A DNA stretch of 64,000 bases. Origin: CADEDV01 sp964437415 (GTDB lineage: Bacteria; Bacteroidota; Bacteroidia; Chitinophagales; Chitinophagaceae). This document shows positions 28,194 through 37,300 of the stretch, piece after piece (positions within the stretch are counted from its first letter, which is position 1; each line of letters opens with the position of its first letter). The DNA lies in NCBI GenBank assembly GCA_964437415.1, contig CAYTGN010000019.1, forward strand, positions 14,435 to 78,434, in the 5' to 3' direction. Position numbers and translations under genes: made by a program. The notes beneath the pieces were generated by a model. It worked only from the letters and a program-made list of their open reading frames with translations. It was not told the DNA's origin and did not search any database.

Positions 28194-29702
28194 ATGAGCT
28201 CCACCAATTCCGCAGCGGGTACAACACCGCTCACTACAGTTGATCGTTCCCGTATCTTTTCGCTTGATGTATTACGTGGCATAGCGCTGCTCGGCATCTT
28301 GCTTGTAAGCATCTGGGAATTTGGCGGCTTCATCGCCAACCAGCAGACCTACTACCGGCAGGGTACACACGGCGGCAATTACAACCTGTTGACTGCTGTT
28401 TCAATTTTGTTTGAAGGAAAGATGCGGGCCTTGTTTGCCATTGCCTTTGGCGCCGGCATCATTTTGTACCTGCAAAAAAAAGACCGCCCTTCTGATGCGG
28501 CTGTTGGTGATCTCTACATCCGCCGCCAGGTCTGGCTGATCGTGTTTGGCGTTTTTAACGCCTTCATTCTCCTCTGGCCGGGAGATATTTTATTTCACCT
28601 TGGGGTGATGGGCATTCTTCTTTTTGTTTTTGCCAGGTTATCGGCCAGGGCATTGTTTATTGCCGCCATTGTTTGCACACTGGTTTATTGCGCCAAGAAT
28701 TACTGGAACTACGCTGATGACAAAAAGACTTACCGAAAATATCTTGCCGTAACCAAAGTGGAAGATAAATTTAAACAAGACAGTATAGCGAGATTCAAAA
28801 CTGACAGCATCAACAAAGTAAACGATTCACTGAATGGCACACCTATAGTTGCCGCAGATAGTACAAAATCAAAAGACAGCGCAGCCATCAAAACAGATTC
28901 ACTGGCTGCAAAAAAAGATACTCTCACCAAAAAGCAGCAGGAAGAAAAACAGGCATGGGAAGGTTTGGCCAAAAGAATGAAATATGATTCTTCTGCAACT
29001 GATATGGAGAACAAAGCCATGCGGGCCTCCTATGGCAAAGTGTGGAACCACCTGATGGGCCGGTCGCAAAATAAAGAGGCTTTCTGGTTTTACAGTATCG
29101 GCATATGGGATCTTTCCTCTATGCTATTCCTCGGTATGGCGATGCTGGGCTTTGGTTTCTTCAGTGCCGGTTTCTCCAATAAAAAATATGCACTTATTGC
29201 CGCCATCACTTTAGCTGCCGGTTTCTTTCTTGCCTGGCTCCGCATCAGCAGTCTCAATGAAAGGATCGTTGACTATGCAAAATATATTGATAAAAATGCG
29301 GTGCCACCCAACCAATTTTTCCCGATTGAACGATTCCTGCTGGCAACCGGTTACGCTTCGCTGATCATGCTGTTGGTAAAAACAAAATTCCTCAACTGGC
29401 TCTGGCAGGCATTGTCAGCAGTGGGAAGAATGGCTTTTACCAATTACATCCTGCAGTCCGTCATCTGCACTTTCTTCTTCTATGGTTATGGTTTTGGATT
29501 CTTTGGCCGACTCAGTCAATTGGAGTTGTACTTCGTTATTGCCGAAATATGGTTGGTGCTGATCGTATTCTCAGTTTTCTGGCTGCGCTATTTCCGCCAG
29601 GGTCCATTGGAATGGTTATGGCGATGTTTGATCTATCGAAAATGGCTGCCTATAAAACTGCAGCCTGCAGAAACATTAACCCCATCCACCACCAATTCAT
29701 AA
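28194..29702 (+). CDS. DUF418 family membrane protein (first of a tandem pair)
   Basis: 502 aa from the ATG at 28194; two other in-frame starts lie upstream (28143, 28107). The N-terminal motif RIFSLDVLRGIALLGILLVSI is typical of DUF418/YeiB-like polytopic proteins of unknown transport or acyltransfer function. Several hydrophobic helices follow. A hydrophilic insert of about 110 residues (roughly 195-310) is full of Lys, Asp, Ser and Thr (TKSKDSAAIKTDSL) and has no equivalent of that length in the downstream copy. The next gene starts 10 bp after the stop, so they form an operon. Confidence 0.85.
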   Translation: MSSTNSAAGTTPLTTVDRSRIFSLDVLRGIALLGILLVSIWEFGGFIANQQTYYRQGTHGGNYNLLTAVSILFEGKMRALFAIAFGAGIILYLQKKDRPSDAAVGDLYIRRQVWLIVFGVFNAFILLWPGDILFHLGVMGILLFVFARLSARALFIAAIVCTLVYCAKNYWNYADDKKTYRKYLAVTKVEDKFKQDSIARFKTDSINKVNDSLNGTPIVAADSTKSKDSAAIKTDSLAAKKDTLTKKQQEEKQAWEGLAKRMKYDSSATDMENKAMRASYGKVWNHLMGRSQNKEAFWFYSIGIWDLSSMLFLGMAMLGFGFFSAGFSNKKYALIAAITLAAGFFLAWLRISSLNERIVDYAKYIDKNAVPPNQFFPIERFLLATGYASLIMLLVKTKFLNWLWQALSAVGRMAFTNYILQSVICTFFFYGYGFGFFGRLSQLELYFVIAEIWLVLIVFSVFWLRYFRQGPLEWLWRCLIYRKWLPIKLQPAETLTPSTTNS

Positions 29703-29711
29703 TCTAATTCT

Positions 29712-31088
29712 ATGGATCAGCACAATACAACCCCTACCCCGCAAGCAGTTGCCATACCGCTGGAAGGTGGTGGAACAGGTAACACCGCTAATACAGCCAA
29801 ACCTGTTTCTTCTGCCGACCGCATCCGCAGCATTGACACTGTCCGTGGTGTTGCATTGTTAGGAATATTGATGATGAACATTCCCGGTTTTGGCATCAAC
29901 TGGGATTTTTGGTATGAAGTATTACATGGACCAAAAGCAGGCGCCGACTATTACACATTTGCCACGGTGTTCACTTTTTTTGAAGGCACCATGCGGGGTT
30001 TGTTCTCCATGCTGTTTGGCGCAGGCATGGTGTTGTTCATGCAGAGCAAAGACAATATTCCCGGCGGGCCCACCGTGTCCGAGCTCTACTATCGCCGTCT
30101 ATTATGGTTAGTGTTCTTTGGTCTTTTCAATGCATATATTTTATTGTGGCAGGGAGATATTCTTTTCTTCTATGGCTTTTTGGGTATGCTGTTGTTTCCG
30201 TTCCGGAAATTAAAACCGCACTGGCTTATCGTCATCGGTCTTGTTTGTATGACCTTCAACATGTGGAAGGCGCAGATGAACTGGAACGATCAAAAGAAAG
30301 TGAGAGTAGCCTACAACGATGCCAAAGCCGCTGAAAAAGAAAAGAAAGAGCTGACGCCTGAACAACAGGGCGCCATTGCACAATGGGAAGAAGTGGAAAA
30401 AAGGCAGAAGCCTGATACTGCCAACACCAACCGCAACCTGCGAAAGATGCAGTCAGGTTATGGCAAAATATTCAACTACTTTATTCCCATGAACTCCCAG
30501 GGTGAGGCCTGGTATCTTTATCACGGCGCATGGGACATGCTGGCGATGATGTTTCTCGGCATGGGTTTATATCTCCTGGGCTTTTTTTCCAACAAGCTGC
30601 GAACCTCCACCTATGTGATGTGGCTATTGGTTGGCTATGGCATCGGCATTCCATTAGGCTGGGTCATCTTCGATAACCTTACTTTCAGTGCATTGAATAT
30701 TGGAGAGTACCTGGATTCGATGCGGGTTCCGCACCAGGTCTTTGCCGAGTTCCGGCGCATATTGCTCACTATCGGTCATGCTGCATTAGTGATGCTTGTC
30801 ATCCGCAGCCGGATGATACCCTGGCTGATGAAAGCGCTGGCCAATGTGGGGCAAATGGCTTTCACCAATTACTTAATGCAAAGCATCATTTGCACCTTGT
30901 TCTTCTATGGCTATGGATTTGGATTTTATGACAAGCTCTGCTTTCACCAATTATACTATGTGGTGTTTGCGGTCTGGATATTCCAGTTGATCTTCTCTTC
31001 CATCTGGCTGCGTTATTTCCGTTTCGGGCCTTTTGAATGGCTGTGGCGGTCACTGACGTATTGGAAGAAGCAGCCGATGAAGAAATAA
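29712..31088 (+). CDS. DUF418 family membrane protein (second of a tandem pair)
   Basis: 458 aa, with RSIDTVRGVALLGILMMNI near the N-terminus and multiple helices. The hydrophilic insert is only about 70 residues. The conserved C-terminal part (FTNYLMQSIICTLFFYGYGF) matches the upstream copy (FTNYILQSVICTFFFYGYGF), confirming the duplication. The last ten codons lie within a 30-bp sequence that recurs exactly at 43665-43694. The present C-terminus is QPMKK, while the second copy would give QPMKLK. This suggests the original gene end now lies 12.6 kb away. Confidence 0.88.
   Translation: MDQHNTTPTPQAVAIPLEGGGTGNTANTAKPVSSADRIRSIDTVRGVALLGILMMNIPGFGINWDFWYEVLHGPKAGADYYTFATVFTFFEGTMRGLFSMLFGAGMVLFMQSKDNIPGGPTVSELYYRRLLWLVFFGLFNAYILLWQGDILFFYGFLGMLLFPFRKLKPHWLIVIGLVCMTFNMWKAQMNWNDQKKVRVAYNDAKAAEKEKKELTPEQQGAIAQWEEVEKRQKPDTANTNRNLRKMQSGYGKIFNYFIPMNSQGEAWYLYHGAWDMLAMMFLGMGLYLLGFFSNKLRTSTYVMWLLVGYGIGIPLGWVIFDNLTFSALNIGEYLDSMRVPHQVFAEFRRILLTIGHAALVMLVIRSRMIPWLMKALANVGQMAFTNYLMQSIICTLFFYGYGFGFYDKLCFHQLYYVVFAVWIFQLIFSSIWLRYFRFGPFEWLWRSLTYWKKQPMKK
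31053..31082 (+). repeat. Left copy of a 30-bp exact direct repeat flanking the CRISPR island
   Basis: Positions 31053-31082, the end of the second DUF418 gene (codons for LTYWKKQPMK), are identical to 43665-43694. The flanking bases differ on both sides, so the match is exactly 30 bp. The pair brackets everything from the small protein at 31248 to the CRISPR array. Confidence 0.85.
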
Positions 31089-31247
31089 GACGTTTTCCTG
31101 CTCCTGCCCCGCTTTATACCGGTCTTCTCCAGGCTTCAGGCTGGCCTTATACCGGCCTTTGCAGCGAGGGATGAACGAAGGATGGACGAAGGGAACTTGA
31201 CTTTGCCGGGGCTTTTTTATAGTTTAGAGCAGTTAAACCCTTACACT

Positions 31248-31535
31248 ATGGCGCAAAGTTCCAACTCCCTGCTCCTTCATCAACTGAGAGGTGCCATCGG
31301 GAAACAGATCGTAGTGAAAAAGTATGGTAAGAAAACGGTGGTGACGAAGTTTCCTGACATGACGGGCATCAAGCCCAGTAAATCGCAAAAAAAACAGCGC
31401 AGCAAGTTTAAAGAAGCGGTACGCTATGCTCAAGCCATCAATAATGACCCGGTGCAGAAGGCGGCTTATAAGAAAAAAGTGAAGAAAGGGCAGACGGTGT
31501 ATCATGCGGCGGTTAGGGAGTATATGGAGTCGTGA
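31248..31535 (+). CDS. Small basic conserved protein
   Basis: 95 aa from the ATG at 31248 (MAQSSNSLLLHQLRGAIGK). Upstream in-frame starts lie in a region with no coding character. It is very rich in Lys and Gln (KPSKSQKKQRSKFKE, KKKVKKGQT), which suggests nucleic-acid binding, but no known fold is recognised. It is the first gene inside the proposed island. A run of GTGAGACGTGAGG-type simple repeats follows the stop (31533-31575). Confidence 0.6.
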   Translation: MAQSSNSLLLHQLRGAIGKQIVVKKYGKKTVVTKFPDMTGIKPSKSQKKQRSKFKEAVRYAQAINNDPVQKAAYKKKVKKGQTVYHAAVREYMES

Positions 31536-31585
31536 GACGTGAGGCGTGAGACGTGAAAGGTGAATGGTGAGTGGTGAGACGGTAG

Positions 31586-32632
31586 TCAATGGTCATTAGT
31601 CATTGAATTTGGGGTTGTGAACTGCTTCATGAATAAATCTGCTTCTCTGTGCAGGATAGTGACTTTTTCAAAAAGAGAATCGAGATCCTCTGCTGCCAGC
31701 GCAAAATTTTCTTCATACCTGGCGCCGAGATAAGCTGCTTCAAGCAACTGGCGCAGCCGTACATCTTCTTCCTTTTGCTCATCGAATATCTCTTTTACAA
31801 AAGGTGCAAAACGGCTGCAGTTTTTAACCAGCATATTCAATTCATGTGTCTTTTTATCCTGCCCGGAGAGGGCAAGCAACATTGCCCGGAAGCAAAGCTC
31901 TGCGGCCTGTTGCAGGAAAAAGGCTGCAAATGTGGGGTGCTGTTGCCTGCAGTGCTGCGCCTGTTCGAAAAAAGCTAACGCCTTTATGAAGCCCTGCTGA
32001 AATACATTTGCTGCTTTTTGCATGGCTTCCCCTTTTTTTTCCGGGCTGGTTTCGGGCCAATCGGACTGGTTGTGCTGATAGATGAGGTTCGCCGGATTAC
32101 AATACAGGCTGAAAAGCGGGTGCCCGTCGGCAATAGCCCAAGCGACATGCTGAAACTGGTGGAGGGAATAACGGATATTTTGCCCTGCGAGGCAGCCTGT
32201 TTCTATCAGCGATTCGAAGGCGCTGAAAGGTTTTTCGCTCTGCCTTTTGGGAAGAATGATCATTAAATCGGTGACCGGGTCTTCAGCGGGCTGCAAAGAC
32301 CGGTGTTCAATTTTATAGATTCGTTCGGGCTGCACCGTAGCGGCAATAAAAGCCACTGCCCGGTAAAGCGACTTATTATTATGGAGCGAAGCGGAAATGA
32401 TACCGGGGCAGCGGTTTTCTGCATCATCTGAAAGCCAGGAACTATCTTCCTTTTGCTGCCCTGCTTCTTCCAAAAAATCCAACAGATAGTTGAAGCTTGG
32501 CAGGGCCTCTTCCAATGCCAGGGGGATGCCGGTCCGCAATTCGTATTCCATATAATCCAGTAAAATGCGGCGCAGGTTGCGGCTGAGTTGCAGCGGGTGG
32601 CCGTATTCGATAAGGGTTTGTAATGATTTCAT
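31586..32632 (-). CDS. HEPN-domain protein with possible N-terminal nucleotidyltransferase-like region
   Basis: 348 aa, no signal peptide. The C-terminal part (about 215-335) has a HEPN look: FFLQQAAELCFRAMLLALSG followed by KTHELNMLV and a late helix with YLGARYEENF. The R-x4-6-H motif of ribonuclease HEPN proteins is not evident, so it may bind rather than cut RNA. The middle (about 105-165, PVTDLMIILPKR) could be a degenerate nucleotidyltransferase fold. HEPN-nucleotidyltransferase pairings occur in toxin-antitoxin and defence systems. The neighbouring gene at 32711 lies in the same orientation 78 bp upstream. Confidence 0.6.
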   Translation of the reverse strand: MKSLQTLIEYGHPLQLSRNLRRILLDYMEYELRTGIPLALEEALPSFNYLLDFLEEAGQQKEDSSWLSDDAENRCPGIISASLHNNKSLYRAVAFIAATVQPERIYKIEHRSLQPAEDPVTDLMIILPKRQSEKPFSAFESLIETGCLAGQNIRYSLHQFQHVAWAIADGHPLFSLYCNPANLIYQHNQSDWPETSPEKKGEAMQKAANVFQQGFIKALAFFEQAQHCRQQHPTFAAFFLQQAAELCFRAMLLALSGQDKKTHELNMLVKNCSRFAPFVKEIFDEQKEEDVRLRQLLEAAYLGARYEENFALAAEDLDSLFEKVTILHREADLFMKQFTTPNSMTNDH

Positions 32633-32710
32633 TTTGCAGAGAGGTGTTTGGAGGAAGTGGTAGTTTTTAGTTTGTAGTTTGTGGTTAGTAGTTGCAGCCC
32701 TGAGTGAGTT

Positions 32711-33376
32711 TTATTCTTTTTCTGGATTGACATCCGGGGAAGGTGGTTTTTCATTTTGCCTGGCGTTATTTTCAATTGATGCAAGTAAGGCTTCCCGGTC
32801 TTTCCATTTGAATTTACGCCGCTTGTTATGTTTGCTGTCGGTTCGCAGATCGACGAGGTGTGCCGCTTCTACTAATTTATTCAGGTGGATATAGGTGCGA
32901 AGAATACCGGTGCCGTCGTCAAATTCGTCAATGCTGTGGGGTGAAAGTGCATGAAAGAGCAGGTCTTTTATTATATCCATCCATTTATCCATGCGATGAT
33001 AACCGCAGAATTTTTCAAGTGCCCGGTAGGGATTGAGGAATTCTTTTTTGGAGAGATGGCGGGGAAAGAAATCCCAGGGGCTTTCGTTCAAATGCCAGCC
33101 ACAATACATATCGTATTCCGAAAGCGACCAGCATTTATCTTCTAAATCTTTATCAAGGATCACTTCAGGGTGATAATCATAGCGGCCTGTGATGGTATAG
33201 ACGGCCTCTATCAATTCGCCAGTTTTTTCGGAAAAATAGAGCAGGTCTGATGGCGATGCGCCTTTCCATTTTTTTTCAGAATCGGCAGTCCGGATGAGTC
33301 GGCCCATGAGTGACCTGGCCTGAGACAGGCCATAGCAATCAAAAAAGGCATTGATGATAAAATAGGGTTCTTGCAT
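32711..33376 (-). CDS. Unrecognised protein, partner of the HEPN gene
   Basis: 221 aa from the ATG at 33376 (MQEPYFIINAFFDCYGLSQAR). The in-frame start at 33499 would add 41 low-quality residues. It is mostly helical and rich in aromatic residues, with no known domain recognised. Conserved-looking segments are YCGWHLNESPWDFFPRHLSKKEF and LRTYIHLNKLVEAAHLVDLRT. Its C-terminal tail is charged (NARQNEKPPSPD). It probably forms an operon with the HEPN gene. No function is claimed. Confidence 0.6.
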   Translation of the reverse strand: MQEPYFIINAFFDCYGLSQARSLMGRLIRTADSEKKWKGASPSDLLYFSEKTGELIEAVYTITGRYDYHPEVILDKDLEDKCWSLSEYDMYCGWHLNESPWDFFPRHLSKKEFLNPYRALEKFCGYHRMDKWMDIIKDLLFHALSPHSIDEFDDGTGILRTYIHLNKLVEAAHLVDLRTDSKHNKRRKFKWKDREALLASIENNARQNEKPPSPDVNPEKE

Positions 33377-33704
33377 AAAAAAAGGTTTATGGTTTGGGAA
33401 TCGGGATGCCGGATGTTTGCCTGTGGCAGATAAACCGGATGAAAGGGTTGCAGCCGGGGAGGCTGCAAACCCTTGTGGCCTGGCGGTGCCTCTGTTCAAT
33501 ACTAAGGTAACTATGAGGGGGAGCCGTAACCTACCAGCGGGGCTTGTATTAAACCGGGAAAAGTTTGTTATTTACAAGGGGGAGATTTTTTATCTTTACG
33601 AGGTTAGACCATGCCTTCGGCAGGCAGGCCTCACCACAACCCCTACCCCCCTGTGGGCCCCCAAGGGGGACAGAGGAGAGGGGCTTGCTGAACTAAAAAA
33701 CTAA
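33377..33704. other. Intergenic region with palindromic sequence and possible promoter
   Basis: Between the divergent genes at 33376 and 33717. It contains TGCCTTCGGCAGGCAGG (about 33611-33627), one of several GGCAGGCAGG-type palindromes in the window, and a C/G-rich inverted repeat (CCCCCCTGTGGGCCCCCAAG, near 33647-33666). A possible promoter for the regulator gene is TTTG (33564-33567) 23 nt from TATCTTTA (33591-33598). The rest shows nothing. Confidence 0.4.
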
Positions 33705-33716
33705 ATGCTTTACACC

Positions 33717-34100
33717 ATGACCGAAAAAACCATACACGAAGGCCGCAACGTAAAACGCATCAGGGAAATACTCGGCATAAAACAGGATGCGCTGGCGATG
33801 GAATTAGGGATAAGCCAGCAGGCCATCAGTGCACTGGAACAGAAAGAGGCTTTGGATAAGGAGATGTTGGAGAAAGTAGCCAAAGCATTGAAAGTTACCC
33901 CTGATGCTATCAGAAGTTTTAATGAAGAAACAACAATCAACTTTATATCAAGCACATTCAATCATCACGACAATTCATCTGTATATGGTCATTACACGTT
34001 TAATCCAATTGAAAAAGTTGTTGAGCTTTATGACGCACTATTGAAAAGCGAAAGAGAAAAAATTGCGCTATTAGAACGAATACTATCCGAAAAGAAATAA
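33717..34100 (+). CDS. XRE-family transcriptional regulator
   Basis: 127 aa from the ATG at 33717 (MTEKTIHEGRNVKRIREIL). An in-frame ATG at 33705 is also possible. Residues 8-62 are a helix-turn-helix of the Cro/C1 type (LGIKQDALAMELGISQQAIS). The rest has coiled-coil character, ending in ALLKSEREKIALLERILSEKK, so it probably dimerises. It is followed by a terminator and then by the tracrRNA and cas9. It may regulate the CRISPR operon, though this is inferred from position only. The first half of the gene is GC-richer than the second. Confidence 0.88.
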   Translation: MTEKTIHEGRNVKRIREILGIKQDALAMELGISQQAISALEQKEALDKEMLEKVAKALKVTPDAIRSFNEETTINFISSTFNHHDNSSVYGHYTFNPIEKVVELYDALLKSEREKIALLERILSEKK

Positions 34101-34147
34101 ACCTGCAAGGACCAATGCTTTGACTGCTCCTGGCAGTCGGGGAAGAT

Positions 34148-34177
34148 AACCTCCGTTTTTTGCGGAGGTTTTTTTTA
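34148..34177 (+). terminator. Intrinsic terminator of the XRE regulator gene
   Basis: Stem AACCTCCG/CGGAGGTT with a 6-nt T-rich loop, followed by a run of T (34171-34176). It lies 48 bp after the stop codon. Confidence 0.85.
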
Positions 34178-34259
34178 TTTTTAGAAAATCAGTATTTTAG
34201 GACTGTTCAACCCTCACAACCTTATCCGCAGCCTGGAAACTTTACTTTAGGAGGAAATG

Positions 34260-34345
34260 AAAAAAGCGACTTGCGCCGCTTTAAATGTGTTCACAACGGA
34301 ATAATCCTTATTGTGATTTGCTTTCAAATTAGAAAGCTAAAATAC
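34260..34345 (-). ncRNA. tracrRNA for the type II-C Cas9
   Basis: Read on the minus strand. The anti-repeat (34311-34327) matches 17 consecutive bases of the + strand repeat sequence of the array and so pairs with the 5' part of the crRNA repeat. A G-U pair extends it. It is followed by a short hairpin GGATTATTCC (34298-34307), in the place of the nexus. An Rho-independent terminator with stem AAAGCG/CGCTTT and a T-run follows (34260-34282). The gene is divergent from cas9 and only about 30-100 bp from its start codon. The exact 5' end is unknown; a weak -7 box TAGCTTTC lies just upstream. Confidence 0.82.
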
Positions 34346-34371
34346 TAAAATTTTTAAATAAACCTTGAAAT

Positions 34372-37300
34372 ATGAAAAAAATTTTAGGTCTGGATTTAGG
34401 AACTAATTCAATCGGATGGGCATTAGTGGAACAGGATTTTGAAAACAAAAAAGGAAATATCATTGGAATAGGCTGTCGCATTATTCCCATGAGTCAGGAT
34501 ATTCTTGGAGAATTCGGGAAAGGAAACTCTGTCTCACAAACAGCAGAAAGGACCAGATATAGAATTATGAGGCGACTACGAGAACGACATTTACTACGTA
34601 GAGAACGATTACACCGTGTTTTAAAAGTTCTGAACTTCTTACCTGAACATTATTCAAATCAAATTGACTTTGAAAAAAGAATTGGGAAATTCTTTGAAGA
34701 AAAAGAGCCTAAACTGGCATGGAAAGAAACAACAAATAATAAATATGATTTTATTTTCAAAAAACCCTTTGAAGAAATGCTTGCCGATTTTAAAAATCGC
34801 CAACCAGAAATACTAAACAGAAAAAATAAAAAGGGAGAAGATGCCAAAGTGCCTTATGACTGGACGATTTACTACTTAAGAAAAAAAGCCTTGTCTGAAA
34901 AAATCAGAAAAGAAGAATTGGCGTGGATTCTTTTGAACTTTAATCAGAAAAGAGGCTATTATCAATTAAGGGGAGAAGAAGATGAAATTTTATCAGATAC
35001 TAAAGAATATGTGGAGCTTTTAAAAGTAGTTCAAATTGAAAAAGGAGAAAGAGACAAAAAAAACGATAAAAAAACATGGTACAGTATAACTCTTGAAAAC
35101 GGATGGGTTTACAATGCAACTTTTTTTACAGAACCGCTTTGGTTAAACCAGGAAAAAGAGTTTTTAGTAATCGAAGAACTTGATGAAAATGGTAATATCA
35201 AAGTTGTAAAGGATAAGAAAACAGATAAGGATGGAAAAGAAAAACGCAGAATTACACCGTTGCCTTCGTTTGAAGAAATTGATTTGATGAGTAAAAAGGA
35301 ACAGGATAAAATTTATAAGAAGATTAAAGCCAGAACTGAAATAACGATAGCCAACAGCGGTAAAACAGTAGGCACCTACATATACGAAACCCTTTTACAA
35401 AAACCAAATCAAAAGATTCGTGGAAAATTAGTCCGTACCATTGAACGCAGGTTTTACAAAGATGAATTAAAAGCAATTTTAGAAACCCAAATCAAACTCC
35501 AGCCTGAATTATTCACAGATGATCTTTACAGTGATTGCATAAGAGAGTTATACCGAAACAACGAATCACATCAGTTAGTATTAAGTAAAAAAGATTATGT
35601 GCATCTTTTTCTTGATGATATTATTTTCTATCAGCGACCATTGAAAAGCAAAAAATCAAGCATAAGTGATTGTTCTTTGGAATACAGGCCGATGAAAGAT
35701 GAGCATGGGAAATTATTGAAAGATGAAAAAGGAAACCAGGTTTTAATACCAATAAAAGCTATTTCGAAATCTAATCCCTATTACCAGGAATTCAGAGTTT
35801 GGCAATGGTTGTATAATCTGAAATTTTACAAGAAAGAAGATGACACTGATGTAACAGAACAATTTATCAAAAGTGTTGAAGATCTGGAAAATCTTTTCCA
35901 TTTTCTGATGACCCGGAATGATGTCAACCACAAAGACATTCTGAATTACTTCATAGTCCCATTGATGAAAGAAAAATTTCCCAATGCTAAACCAAAGGCG
36001 TTAAAAGATGAAGTAGCGAAAGAAACTGCTAAATATCGCTGGAACTATGTGTTTGATGATTCGAAAGAAAAAGAAGAAGACAAATCCAAATCATACCCCT
36101 GCAACGAAACGGGCTATGAAATCAGGAGAAGGCTGGATAAAGTTAAAAATGTCCCGGAAGACTTTCTTACGAGAGAGGCAGAACAAAAATTATGGCATAT
36201 AATCTATTCAGTTACTGATAAAACAGAATTTGAATCTGCTTTAAAATCGTTTGCAGTCAAGCATGAGTTAGATGTTTCTTCTTTTGTAGAAAACTTTAAA
36301 AAGTTTCCTCCTTTCAAAAGCGAATATGGTTCTTATTCTGAAAAAGCAATTAAAAAGCTACTGCCTTTGATGCGAATAGGGAAATACTGGAACTGGGAAA
36401 ATATTGACAATAAAACGAAAGACAGAATTGACAATATCATTAATGCAGTAGATGATGAGCAAATCAGGTTGATAGTTCGAGAAAAGGCAGAAAAATACAA
36501 TTTAGAAACTGAAACAGATTTTCAGGGCTTGCCCGAATGGCTGGCAAAATATATAGCTTATGACCGGCATTCCGAAGCAACTATTGTAGGCAAATGGAAC
36601 TCAGTTGCTGATTTAGAAAAGTACCTCGAAGAGTTCAAACAACATTCTTTACGCAACCCGATTGTGGAGCAAGTTGTTACCGAAACACTTCGTGTGGTAA
36701 AAGATATCTGGTCCAAATACGGAAATGGGGCAAAAGATTTCTTTGATGAAATTCACATTGAGTTGGGGCGTGAAATGAAAAACACTGCAGAAGACCGAAA
36801 GAAAATGACAACCCAAATAACAGATAACGAAAACACCAATCTTCGCATTAAAGCCTTATTGATTGAGTTAAAAGAAAACTCGGATGGGAAACTGCCCGTA
36901 GAAGATGTTCGGCCATACTCCCCAATGCAACAGGAAGCTCTGAAGATTTATGAAGACGGCGTTTTAAACTCAGGCATCGAATTACCTGATGATATTGGCA
37001 AAATTAGCAAAGCTGCGCAGCCGAGTAAATCAGAATTACAGCGATATAAATTGTGGCTGGAGCAAAAATATCGTTCGCCATATACTGGAGAAATGATCCC
37101 CCTAAGTAAATTGTTTACGACCGATTATGAAATAGAGCATATCATTCCGCAAAGCCTGTATTTTGATGATAGTTTCAGCAACAAAGTGATTTGTGAATCT
37201 GCTATAAACAAGCTAAAGGACAATCAACTCGGGTTGCAGTTTATCAAAAATCATCCGGGTGAAACTATAGAACTCGGAAAGGGGAATACAGTCAAAATCT

